From Bacteroidales bacterium (lineage in GTDB: Bacteria; Bacteroidota; Bacteroidia; Bacteroidales; Muribaculaceae), in NCBI GenBank assembly GCA_004555955.1, contig SFJG01000071.1:1-10680 (forward strand): a stretch of DNA of 10,680 nt. The letters are read 5' to 3'. Positions 1-6,548 of this stretch are shown here, piece by piece. Position numbers and translations under genes: made by a program. Numbering within the stretch: the stretch's first letter is position 1; the number at the start of each line of letters is the position of its first letter. The notes beneath the pieces are model-generated. The model made no database searches, was not told where the DNA came from, and was given only the letters and a program-made list of their open reading frames with translations.

Positions 1-408
1 GGCAAAATAGAATCCTTGCTTCTGTTCTACCCTGTGACAAAGGCTTTTGACGATGGTTCGGAATCATGGCAGCACTATGGTAAAGGCTTTGGTCTGGATG
101 CCGAAATTATGGAAGCCTTCAATCGGGCGTACACTCGGAATGTCGACCCGCGGCAGCCGTCAATCAGCGTAGGCTTGTGCAGCGACGACGAAATCCGACA
201 ACTGCCAAGAACTTTGTTGATAGCAGCCGAAAGAGATATCTTGTGCGACCAAGGCAAGTCGTTTGCCGATAGAATGGGCGACAAGGCAAAGCGAATAGAA
301 TATGAAGGAGTCGTACATCTTTTTATTACCGTTCCCGGACAGCAAACCGCATTCGAACGAGCAATCGCGGATGCACTAACATTTATATATGACCGCACCA
401 CTGATTGA
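1..408 (+). CDS. Alpha/beta hydrolase, C-terminal part (esterase/lipase-like, HSL family probable)
   Basis: The frame is open from the first base, so the 5' end lies outside the window; 135 residues are visible. The visible part carries two of the three expected catalytic residues of an alpha/beta hydrolase of the fold-3 (hormone-sensitive-lipase) type. The acid sits in LLIAAERDILCDQG (Asp codon 235-237), on a beta strand after a proline-containing approach (LPRT). The histidine sits in GVVHLFITVPGQ (His codon 316-318). The nucleophile serine elbow and oxyanion HGG motif would be upstream and cannot be checked. There is no signal peptide information. Family members hydrolyse carboxyl esters of small or acyl substrates, usually in the cytoplasm; the substrate here is unknown. 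The gene overlaps the next by 20 nt, so the two are probably co-translated. Family assignment is fairly sure, function is not. Confidence 0.85.
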   Translation, partial: GKIESLLLFYPVTKAFDDGSESWQHYGKGFGLDAEIMEAFNRAYTRNVDPRQPSISVGLCSDDEIRQLPRTLLIAAERDILCDQGKSFADRMGDKAKRIEYEGVVHLFITVPGQQTAFERAIADALTFIYDRTTD

Positions 409-592
409 ATCGTCGACACGCGAGGAGCGTTTGGCATACGTCGTCAATGCTTGGAAATGCCTGCACAACTGTAATCTGTGCGGCAAATGCAATGTGCTCA
501 AAGGTAGAAGCGAAGAAGTGCTTTATGCTGACTACATCGACGGAAAGCGCCAATATATGGACATAACATTAGAAATTAGAAACAATCGTTGA
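389..592 (+). CDS. Small cysteine-cluster protein (possible metal or Fe-S binding)
   Basis: This is a 67-residue protein with no signal peptide or membrane segment. Its most visible feature is four clustered cysteines, Cys24, Cys28, Cys31 and Cys34, in the pattern CX3CX2CX2C (KCLHNCNLCGKC). Such spacing could bind a metal ion or an iron-sulfur cluster; that is an inference from cysteine spacing only. The rest is charged, with a conserved-looking tail (YADYIDGKRQYMDITLEIR). The ATG at 389 lies inside the hydrolase gene (20-nt overlap) and is the only ATG that keeps the cysteines, which suggests translational coupling. The next gene starts 4 nt after its stop. I have an impression of similar small proteins in other Bacteroidales but know no function. 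It is unlikely to be a chance frame, given the tight spacing to both neighbours. Confidence 0.72.
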   Translation: MTAPLIESSTREERLAYVVNAWKCLHNCNLCGKCNVLKGRSEEVLYADYIDGKRQYMDITLEIRNNR

Positions 593-596
593 AACT

Positions 597-830
597 ATGA
601 TAATCGACACAACCGACATGTGCTCGCACCTTCAGAAGAAGCTGTTCGAACCCGACGGCGTTTATTATCCCATATGGCAAGCCTTGCAGACCGACAAAAC
701 GCTGACTGCCGTCGTTCGCAGCCGGCAGTTGCACATCTACCGCAACGGTAAGAAAGTGCTCATTTTGGCCGGCAAAGCCCAGCCAAAGACGATAAGAGAG
801 GACAAACTGCAAGAGTTGATAAGCAAATGA
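597..830 (+). CDS. Unrecognised 77-residue protein, third gene of the hydrolase operon
   Basis: The ATG lies 4 nt after the preceding stop codon, so this gene is almost certainly read from the same transcript. The protein is soluble, without signal peptide or transmembrane helix, and has a single cysteine (Cys9). The N-terminal half (HLQKKLFEPDGVYYPIW) looks helical; the middle (LTAVVRSRQLHIYRNGKK) has the alternating pattern of a beta hairpin, then a basic turn and VLILAG. It ends in a charged helix-like tail (IREDKLQELISK). I cannot name a family. One possibility is that it is a short version or remnant of the N-terminal part of a longer Bacteroidales protein, because the tail stops abruptly. 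The sequence after the stop shows no continuing frame, so I treat it as a complete small gene. Its partner genes suggest a shared, unknown job. Confidence 0.68.
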   Translation: MIIDTTDMCSHLQKKLFEPDGVYYPIWQALQTDKTLTAVVRSRQLHIYRNGKKVLILAGKAQPKTIREDKLQELISK

Positions 831-901
831 ATCGATGGCGATGCGCGTTAGGGATAATCTCGCATTTGTTAAATTGCTAATCTCGTTAACTTAAAAGACT
901 G

Positions 902-927
902 AAATTTGTGCCGAAGAGCACAAATTT
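902..927. promoter_or_regulatory. Palindrome AAATTTGTGC-N6-GCACAAATTT (weak terminator or operator)
   Basis: The two 10-base arms (902-911 and 918-927) are perfect inverted repeats with a 6-base loop, CGAAGA. The element lies 71 nt after the stop codon of the 77-residue gene and about 77 nt upstream of the promoter for the susC-type gene. It could be a hairpin ending the upstream operon, but it lacks a GC-rich stem and a following T-run, so an intrinsic terminator would be weak. Alternatively it is a binding site for a dimeric regulator of the downstream genes. The symmetry is directly seen; the role is open. Confidence 0.55.
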
Positions 928-1003
928 ATAGCAGTGTTGTATAATGATGTTATAAAAATTTGTAAAAAAAATCGAACGAAAGCGAAACAAACTAATGAGA
1001 AAA

Positions 1004-1035
1004 TTTGTTTTTTTTATATATTTTAGGTAGATTTG
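1004..1035 (+). promoter_or_regulatory. Bacteroidota-type promoter for the SusC/SusD operon
   Basis: TTTG at 1004-1007 and TAGATTTG at 1028-1035 match the -33 (TTTG) and -7 (TAnnTTTG) elements used by the primary sigma factor of Bacteroidota, with a 20-bp spacer. The predicted start of transcription is a few bases after 1035, giving an untranslated leader of roughly 105 nt before the ATG at 1147. The full match to both elements makes this the best candidate in the stretch; other TTTG words nearby lack a TAnn partner. Confidence 0.72.
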
Positions 1036-1146
1036 CGTGTTGAATATTTGTTTTAGCCTTAAAAGCCAAAATAAAAGCATTATAGAGGAATATAATATTA
1101 CCATAAATTATTAAAAAATTTGTAAAAGTTTAATCTTGGAACAACT

Positions 1147-4100
1147 ATGGACAAATTTGCAGAACAAAAGAAATTTTCTTCGAGAAAATTTAATGTAACA
1201 GTCTCTGTTGCAATGTGTTTGTTAGGCGCCATAGGAGGGGGTGAGATTTACGCTGCTCCTATGCCGCAAGTTGTGGCAACGTCAAAAGCACTTACGACTG
1301 TCTCCGGAGTTGTGAAAGACGAGGCGGGTCAACCGATTATCGGTGCCAGCGTCGTCGAAAAGGGAACAACACGAGGCATCTCGACCGATTTAGACGGTAA
1401 GTTCACATTTAAAGCCCAACCCGGTTCAACTCTGATGATTTCCTATCTTGGCTACAGTACGAAGGTAGTAAAGGCGGGAGCTAATCTCGACGTTGTTTTG
1501 AAAGAAGACAAAGCTCTTCTCGACGAACTCGTAGTTGTCGGTTATGGACAACAAAAGAAAGTCAACCTTACCGGTGCGGTAGCAACTGTCGACATGGACA
1601 AGGCTATCGGTTCGCGTCCGGAGGCTGACGTAACTAAGGCGCTTCAAGGCTCTGTGCCGGGTCTTACAGTGCTCTCCAACAGTGGCGACCTTTCGACGGA
1701 ATCGTCAATCTCGATTCGCGGCTTGGGTACGCTGAGCAACGGTCAAAATTCATCGCCGCTTATCATCGTTGACGGTGTGCCCGTCGACGACCTTTCGCAA
1801 GTTAACGGTTCCGACATTGCTTCGATTTCGGTGTTGAAAGACGCCGCATCGTCGTCGATCTACGGTTCGCGTGCTGCATTCGGTGTTATCTTGGTAACAA
1901 CTAAAGAAGGTAAGAAAGGCGACAAAGTGAAAGTGCAATACAATGCAAACTTCGCTTGGGACCACGCAACTTACTTGCCCGACTACCCCGACGTACCGAC
2001 CCAACTCAAGTCGGCTATGATGGCGAAAGAGCGTGCCGGCTCTGGCTCTGTAGAGCTCTTCGGTATGTATTTCGACCAACTTTTGCCGTATGCAGAGGCT
2101 TGGAAGGAACAGAATAACGGTAAGAAGATTGGCTACGGAGAACTTCGTCCTTACGTCGACGAAAACAACGTGGGCGACTATCGTTTTATCGGTAACCAAG
2201 CAATGTACTATGCCGACTTCGACATCCAAGACATTTGGTACAAAAATGCATCACCGTCGCAAACTCACAACGTATCTTTGAGCGGTTCGAGCGGTAGAAC
2301 GACCTACTATGCATCGTTCGGCTTCAACACCAAAGACGATTTGATGAACTTCAACACGGGCAACCGCAAGAAATGGAACGCACAGTTCAACATGCAAACC
2401 GACATCACCGACTGGTTGACAGCAGGAACACGCGTATCATTTGCTCGTAAAGAGGTTTCGAGAGCCGACACTTGGTATAACATCTATCAATACTTGTGGC
2501 GCTGGGGTTCGTTCTTCCTCCCGTCGGGCACAATCGACGGCTACGACCCGATGGTAATCTCTATGCAGAAACAAGCGGCTCGCAAGAAAGTAACTACCGA
2601 CATTGCTCGCTTCAACGTATTTGCTAAAGCCAACATCACAAAAGACCTCTCTTTGAATGCCGACTTTACATACGAAATCGACAATATGAACAGCGGTAGT
2701 TCGGACTACACAGTATTCGGCTTCGACTGGATGGGCACATATCCAAAATACAAAGTATCGTCGTCGAACACAGGCACATGGCGCGACAACTCTAAAGCCA
2801 ACAAGTGGACCGTTAACGCATACGCCAACTACAACAAGTCGTGGAACGAAAAGCATAACCTCAACGTGATGGTCGGTGTCAATGCAGAATCGTGGAAGTT
2901 TGACTACTTCTATGCATATCGTCCCGAGCTCTACTCTATGGACCTTCCGGAACTTAGCCTTACCTATGGCGACCGCGCAAAATGGGATATCTCGTCTGAC
3001 GCCAACGACCGCTCATCGGCAGGTTACTTCGGACGTATCAACTACGACTATCAGGGCAAATACCTCTTGGAACTCAACGGACGCTACGACGGTTCGTCGC
3101 GCTTCCCGTCGAACGACCACTGGGCATTCTTCCCGTCGGGTTCTGTAGGCTATCGCATCAGCGAAGAGAAATTCTTCGAGCCTATCAAGGACGTTGTCGA
3201 CAACATGAAGATTCGCGCATCTTACGGCGAAATCGGTAACGAGGCAGTCGGCGACTGGATGTTTGTCGAAAAGATTAATCCTATTTCGACAGGCTACGTT
3301 TATTGGCTTGACGCATCAGGCAATAAGGTTAACCAATTCTCGATGCCGGAATGGGTATCGTCGTCGCTCACTTGGGAACGCATCTCAACCCTCGACGTAG
3401 GTCTCGACCTCGGCTTGTTTAACGACCAAATCACTCTCGGCTTCGACTGGTATCAACGCGACACTAAAGACATGTTGGCACCGGGTAAAGCACTTCCGTC
3501 GGCAATCGGCGCAGCAAGTCCTTACACCAACGCCGGTCAACTTCGCTCACGCGGTTGGGAACTCACATTGGCACTCCGCCGTCAGTTCACCAAAGACCTT
3601 AACCTCTACGCAAACTTCAGCATCGGCGATGCAAAAGTTACTGTAGAGAAATGGAACAACGATACACACTTCATCGGTCACCCGGGCAGCACCTCTTATG
3701 CTTATGCAGGACAAACTTGGGGCGACATCTGGGGCTTCGAAACCGAACGCTACTTCACCGAAGCCGACTTCCAAGGCAAGAATGCCGACGGCAGCTGGAT
3801 TTACGCTCCCGGCGTAGCCGACCAAACAGGCATCCAAACGCAACAATTCGTTTACGGCCCCGGCGACATCAAGTTTAAGGACCTTAACGGTGACGGCGTT
3901 ATCAACGGTGGCGACCCGAATATGAAGGACGAAAACGGCAACCCGATTCCTGTCGGCACGGCTGAGAACCACGGCGACTTGAAGGTTATCGGTAACCAAC
4001 TCCCGCGCTACGAATACAGCTTCCACCTCGGTGGTTCGTACAAAGGCTTAGACCTCGACTTGTTCTTCCAAGGCGTTGGCAAACGTGACATGTGGACACA

Positions 4101-4575
4101 ATCGGCATTCGTATTCCCGATGATGCGCGAAGCCGACTTGGCAATCTATGCTCACCAAACAAACTACAACGTTTACAACCCCGAAAACGGTGTAGTAAAC
4201 ATCAACCAAGGCAACGACTACCCCTGCCTCTACCCGGGTAACGAATATTCAGGTAACGTAGTGGGTGTTGCCGGCGAAGGTGGCTGCCACAACTACTATC
4301 CGCAAACTAAGTACTTGGTAGATATGTCTTATCTCCGCTTGAAGAATATTACACTTGGCTATACAATTCCTGAAGAATTGACGAAGAAAGCTTACATCCA
4401 AAAACTTCGCTTGTATGCAAGTGTCGACAACGTTTGCTGTCTCCACAAGGGTAGCGGCGACCTCCCCATCGACCCGGAAATGAACGCCGGTCAAGGTAGC
4501 CTCGGCTATGGTACTTGGGGTCGTACATATCCTATCACAAGGAGCTGGTCATTCGGTTTGCAATTAACATTCTAA
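1147..4575 (+). CDS. SusC/RagA-family TonB-linked outer-membrane transporter
   Basis: This 1142-residue protein is a complete SusC-type porin, within the family's usual length. It begins with a signal peptide (hydrophobic core about residues 17-32, likely cleavage near AA36-37). A CarboxypepD_reg-like domain follows (about 52-119: VSGVVKDEAGQPIIGA through SYLGYSTKV). The plug starts with the characteristic DELVVVGYG (126-134) and contains the typical LQGSVPGL, IRGLGT, IIVDGVP and VLKDAASSSIYGSRAAFGV motifs (to about 255). The rest forms the 22-strand barrel of the family and ends in phenylalanine, the usual outer-membrane assembly signal. A Ca-loop-like sequence, DLNGDGVIN, lies near residues 912-920. 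With TonB/ExbBD it imports a ligand captured by the SusD partner encoded 22 nt downstream. The ligand cannot be told from sequence. The ATG is preferred because the basic n-region and signal peptide follow it. No frameshift is seen. Confidence 0.97.
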   Translation: MDKFAEQKKFSSRKFNVTVSVAMCLLGAIGGGEIYAAPMPQVVATSKALTTVSGVVKDEAGQPIIGASVVEKGTTRGISTDLDGKFTFKAQPGSTLMISYLGYSTKVVKAGANLDVVLKEDKALLDELVVVGYGQQKKVNLTGAVATVDMDKAIGSRPEADVTKALQGSVPGLTVLSNSGDLSTESSISIRGLGTLSNGQNSSPLIIVDGVPVDDLSQVNGSDIASISVLKDAASSSIYGSRAAFGVILVTTKEGKKGDKVKVQYNANFAWDHATYLPDYPDVPTQLKSAMMAKERAGSGSVELFGMYFDQLLPYAEAWKEQNNGKKIGYGELRPYVDENNVGDYRFIGNQAMYYADFDIQDIWYKNASPSQTHNVSLSGSSGRTTYYASFGFNTKDDLMNFNTGNRKKWNAQFNMQTDITDWLTAGTRVSFARKEVSRADTWYNIYQYLWRWGSFFLPSGTIDGYDPMVISMQKQAARKKVTTDIARFNVFAKANITKDLSLNADFTYEIDNMNSGSSDYTVFGFDWMGTYPKYKVSSSNTGTWRDNSKANKWTVNAYANYNKSWNEKHNLNVMVGVNAESWKFDYFYAYRPELYSMDLPELSLTYGDRAKWDISSDANDRSSAGYFGRINYDYQGKYLLELNGRYDGSSRFPSNDHWAFFPSGSVGYRISEEKFFEPIKDVVDNMKIRASYGEIGNEAVGDWMFVEKINPISTGYVYWLDASGNKVNQFSMPEWVSSSLTWERISTLDVGLDLGLFNDQITLGFDWYQRDTKDMLAPGKALPSAIGAASPYTNAGQLRSRGWELTLALRRQFTKDLNLYANFSIGDAKVTVEKWNNDTHFIGHPGSTSYAYAGQTWGDIWGFETERYFTEADFQGKNADGSWIYAPGVADQTGIQTQQFVYGPGDIKFKDLNGDGVINGGDPNMKDENGNPIPVGTAENHGDLKVIGNQLPRYEYSFHLGGSYKGLDLDLFFQGVGKRDMWTQSAFVFPMMREADLAIYAHQTNYNVYNPENGVVNINQGNDYPCLYPGNEYSGNVVGVAGEGGCHNYYPQTKYLVDMSYLRLKNITLGYTIPEELTKKAYIQKLRLYASVDNVCCLHKGSGDLPIDPEMNAGQGSLGYGTWGRTYPITRSWSFGLQLTF

Positions 4576-4597
4576 AACGATTAAAATCATTAGCATT

Positions 4598-6298
4598 ATG
4601 AAAAAATCAATTATATATGCGTTAGCCGCATCAGCATTGGTTCTTACCGGATGTGATGACTTCCTCGACAAAGATATGCGTAGTGGATTTACCAACAATC
4701 CGGCATTCTGGAATAACGCAAACAACGTTCAGACTTATCTGAACTCGATGTATGGAGATTTTTCGGGCTACGGTCAAGGCGGTTCCGGCGGTTGGTTCTA
4801 CTTCAAGAGCTTGAGCGACGACCAAGCAAACCCGAACTTCGACAACTGGGAATTTACAACAATTCCGCAGAAATCATCCTACTGGAGCTCATCGTTCGAA
4901 GAAGTACGCCGCGCCAACTATATGATTGCAGGCGTTGAGGCTTCGACTCTCACCGACGACGAAAAAGCCAACTTCCTCGGCATCGCTCGACTCTATCGCG
5001 CTTGGGAATACTGGCAACTCGTTCGCTTCTACGGCGATATTCAATGGTTAGACAAAGTGGTGACTTCTCCCGATGATGAAGCTGTCTATGGCGAACGCCT
5101 CGACCGCGACCTCGTGGTTGATAAGATTATCGAAGACCTCGACTTCGCTATCGCAAACGTTGCTGCCAATTCCAGCGATAACGCCTTCTCGAAAGACTTG
5201 GCACGCGCCATCAAATCTGACGTTTGCCTCTTCGAAGGTACATTCTGCAAATATCGCACACAAGTCGATAACGGCAAAGAGCCGAACCTCGACCGCGCTA
5301 AGAAATATCTCAACCTCTGCGTTGCTACCAATGCAGAACTTATGGGCAGATACTCTTTGACGGAAAACTACGGCGATATCTACAATTCGATTAACCTTGC
5401 CGGCAACAGCGAAGTTATCTTCTATCGCAACTACAAGCAAGACGTGCAAGGCCATAGCACAGTGGACTACACCACCGGTTCTACGGCACAACGCGGCATC
5501 ACTCGCGATGCTGTCGAAGCTTTCCTCTTCCGCGATGGTAAGCCTCTTGCTACAACAACTCTCGACAAGAGCGACAAGCCTGAACTCGTTGACGGCAAGC
5601 TCTCTATCGGTAAAATGTTGAGCAATCGCGACAAGCGCCTCAGCGTTATCATCGACCCGTATGTATGCCTCGCAGGCTACGGTTGGTCGCGCGACGCAAG
5701 CGTAGGTTTGGCGGAAATGACTTCGTCGACAGGCTACACCGTTGCTAAGTACTACTCTGACCAACTCGGCGACGCTTCGACTGCTGTCTACTATCGTCAA
5801 AACATCGGTACAGGCTACACCGACGCTCCGCTCTTCTGGCTCGCTGTGATTTACCTCAACGACGCTGAAGCACGCGCCGAACTCGGCACAATCTCGCAAA
5901 GCGACCTCGATGCAACTATCAACAAACTTATGGCTCGCGCCGAACTCCCCGGCTTGACTACGACTCCCGCTGCCGACCCGGCTAACAACCACGGCGTTAG
6001 CAACCTCCTTTGGGAAATCCGTCGTTGCCGTCGTTGCGAACTTATGACCGACAACTGGTATCGCTATTGGGACCTTATTCGTTGGCATCAACTCGACAAA
6101 CTCGACAGCAGCAAGTATCCGAACATCAACCTCGGTGCAAACATGGAAGGCATCACCTACGAAGGCAACCTCCAAGGCGGTTATGTTGTGGCTACAGGTG
6201 CTACTCGTAAGTTCGACCCCAAATATTATTTGTTCCCTGTTCCGGCTAATGAAACCGGTTTGAACCTCAACTGCTCTCAAAACCCCGGCTGGAAATAA
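4598..6298 (+). CDS. SusD/RagB-family nutrient-binding surface lipoprotein
   Basis: The 566-residue product has a lipoprotein signal peptide with lipobox LTGC and lipidated Cys19, followed by the DDFLDKD start typical of SusD proteins. Family members are mainly helical with TPR-like repeats and sit on the cell surface as a lid over the SusC barrel, capturing the ligand. The diagnostic C-terminal stretch is present: WEIRRCRRCELMTDNW (472-487) and RYWDLIRW (489-496), then YYLFPVPANE and an ending in NPGW-K. Length and order agree with an intact SusD-like protein. The gene starts 22 nt after the SusC stop with no terminator between, so both are made from one mRNA. A strong terminator follows 22 nt after the stop, so no SusE, SusF or enzyme gene belongs to this unit. 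A 423-residue open frame on the opposite strand is a codon-bias shadow. Confidence 0.97.
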   Translation: MKKSIIYALAASALVLTGCDDFLDKDMRSGFTNNPAFWNNANNVQTYLNSMYGDFSGYGQGGSGGWFYFKSLSDDQANPNFDNWEFTTIPQKSSYWSSSFEEVRRANYMIAGVEASTLTDDEKANFLGIARLYRAWEYWQLVRFYGDIQWLDKVVTSPDDEAVYGERLDRDLVVDKIIEDLDFAIANVAANSSDNAFSKDLARAIKSDVCLFEGTFCKYRTQVDNGKEPNLDRAKKYLNLCVATNAELMGRYSLTENYGDIYNSINLAGNSEVIFYRNYKQDVQGHSTVDYTTGSTAQRGITRDAVEAFLFRDGKPLATTTLDKSDKPELVDGKLSIGKMLSNRDKRLSVIIDPYVCLAGYGWSRDASVGLAEMTSSTGYTVAKYYSDQLGDASTAVYYRQNIGTGYTDAPLFWLAVIYLNDAEARAELGTISQSDLDATINKLMARAELPGLTTTPAADPANNHGVSNLLWEIRRCRRCELMTDNWYRYWDLIRWHQLDKLDSSKYPNINLGANMEGITYEGNLQGGYVVATGATRKFDPKYYLFPVPANETGLNLNCSQNPGWK

Positions 6299-6319
6299 TA
6301 TTTTCTCATAGTTACACAC

Positions 6320-6355
6320 AGAGCCGCGCCCCCTTCGGAGCGCGGCTCTTGTTTT
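6320..6355 (+). terminator. Intrinsic terminator of the SusC/SusD operon
   Basis: The arms AGAGCCGCGC (6320-6329) and GCGCGGCTCT (6340-6349) form a perfect 10-bp, GC-rich stem. The 10-base loop contains a small CC-TTC-GG fold. The stem is followed directly by the T-rich tract TTGTTTT. The hairpin starts 22 nt after the SusD stop codon. This is the clearest intrinsic terminator in the window for a plus-strand protein operon. Confidence 0.9.
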
Positions 6356-6427
6356 GGTTCAGCCGTAAAACCGGTTCTCTTATATTTATTTAGCAATTTT
6401 TCGGCGGTTTTTAGCGGTGTTTTTTTC

Positions 6428-6504
6428 TAACTTTGCAGCGTTTTTGTTCACTAAAGCAACGCAAAGTTAATTTTTTGTTAAACTTTGTATCGCCATTAAC
6501 TTTC
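6428..6504 (+). promoter_or_regulatory. Promoter region of the second outer-membrane gene, with TAACTTTG repeats
   Basis: Two candidate -7 elements are visible. TAACTTTG at 6428-6435 matches TAnnTTTG exactly but has no TTTG at the right distance upstream. TAACTTTC at 6497-6504 has one mismatch but is preceded by TTTG at 6474-6477 with a 19-bp spacer, and would give a leader of about 40 nt before the ATG at 6549. The words TAACTTTGC (6428-6436) and GCAAAGTTA (6461-6469) form a 9-bp inverted repeat with a 24-bp gap, and a further AAACTTTG lies at 6480-6487. Which element is used cannot be decided by eye. Confidence 0.5.
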
Positions 6505-6548
6505 GGCGGCTTTACGTGTCTACAATTTGTAAAAAGATTCAAGAAGTA

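Larger units (their letters stand above)
831..1146. other. Gene-free AT-rich regulatory stretch between the hydrolase operon and susC-type gene
   Basis: No convincing coding frame is present on either strand in these 316 bases. The stretch becomes strongly AT-rich after about position 870. It holds a 10-bp palindrome (902-927), a consensus Bacteroidota promoter (1004-1035), and an untranslated leader of about 105 nt before the ATG at 1147. The word AAATTTGT recurs at 902, 956, 1001 and 1116, and once inverted within the palindrome. A 14-nt word, AAAAATTTGTAAAA, occurs exactly twice (954-967 and 1114-1127). No Shine-Dalgarno sequence is seen before 1147, as is usual in this phylum. I found no structured riboswitch-like fold by eye. 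Confidence 0.7.

Noticed and set aside
75..437. 120-residue minus-strand open frame at the left end
   Set aside because: It is antisense to the alpha/beta hydrolase, whose catalytic Asp and His motifs are clear.
886..1104. 72-residue minus-strand open frame in the AT-rich spacer
   Set aside because: Its Phe/Ile/Leu-rich translation reflects A/T composition, and it runs across the promoter and the palindrome.
5048..6319. 423-residue open frame on the minus strand opposite the SusD-type gene
   Set aside because: It is fully antisense to a clear SusD coding sequence. Its translation shows no recognisable domain and crosses the operon terminator region; it results from codon bias.
6516..6548. 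Upstream GTG start for the second outer-membrane protein
   Set aside because: It would add 11 residues in front of a normal signal peptide; the ATG at 6549 follows an A/G-rich sequence and gives a standard secretion signal.
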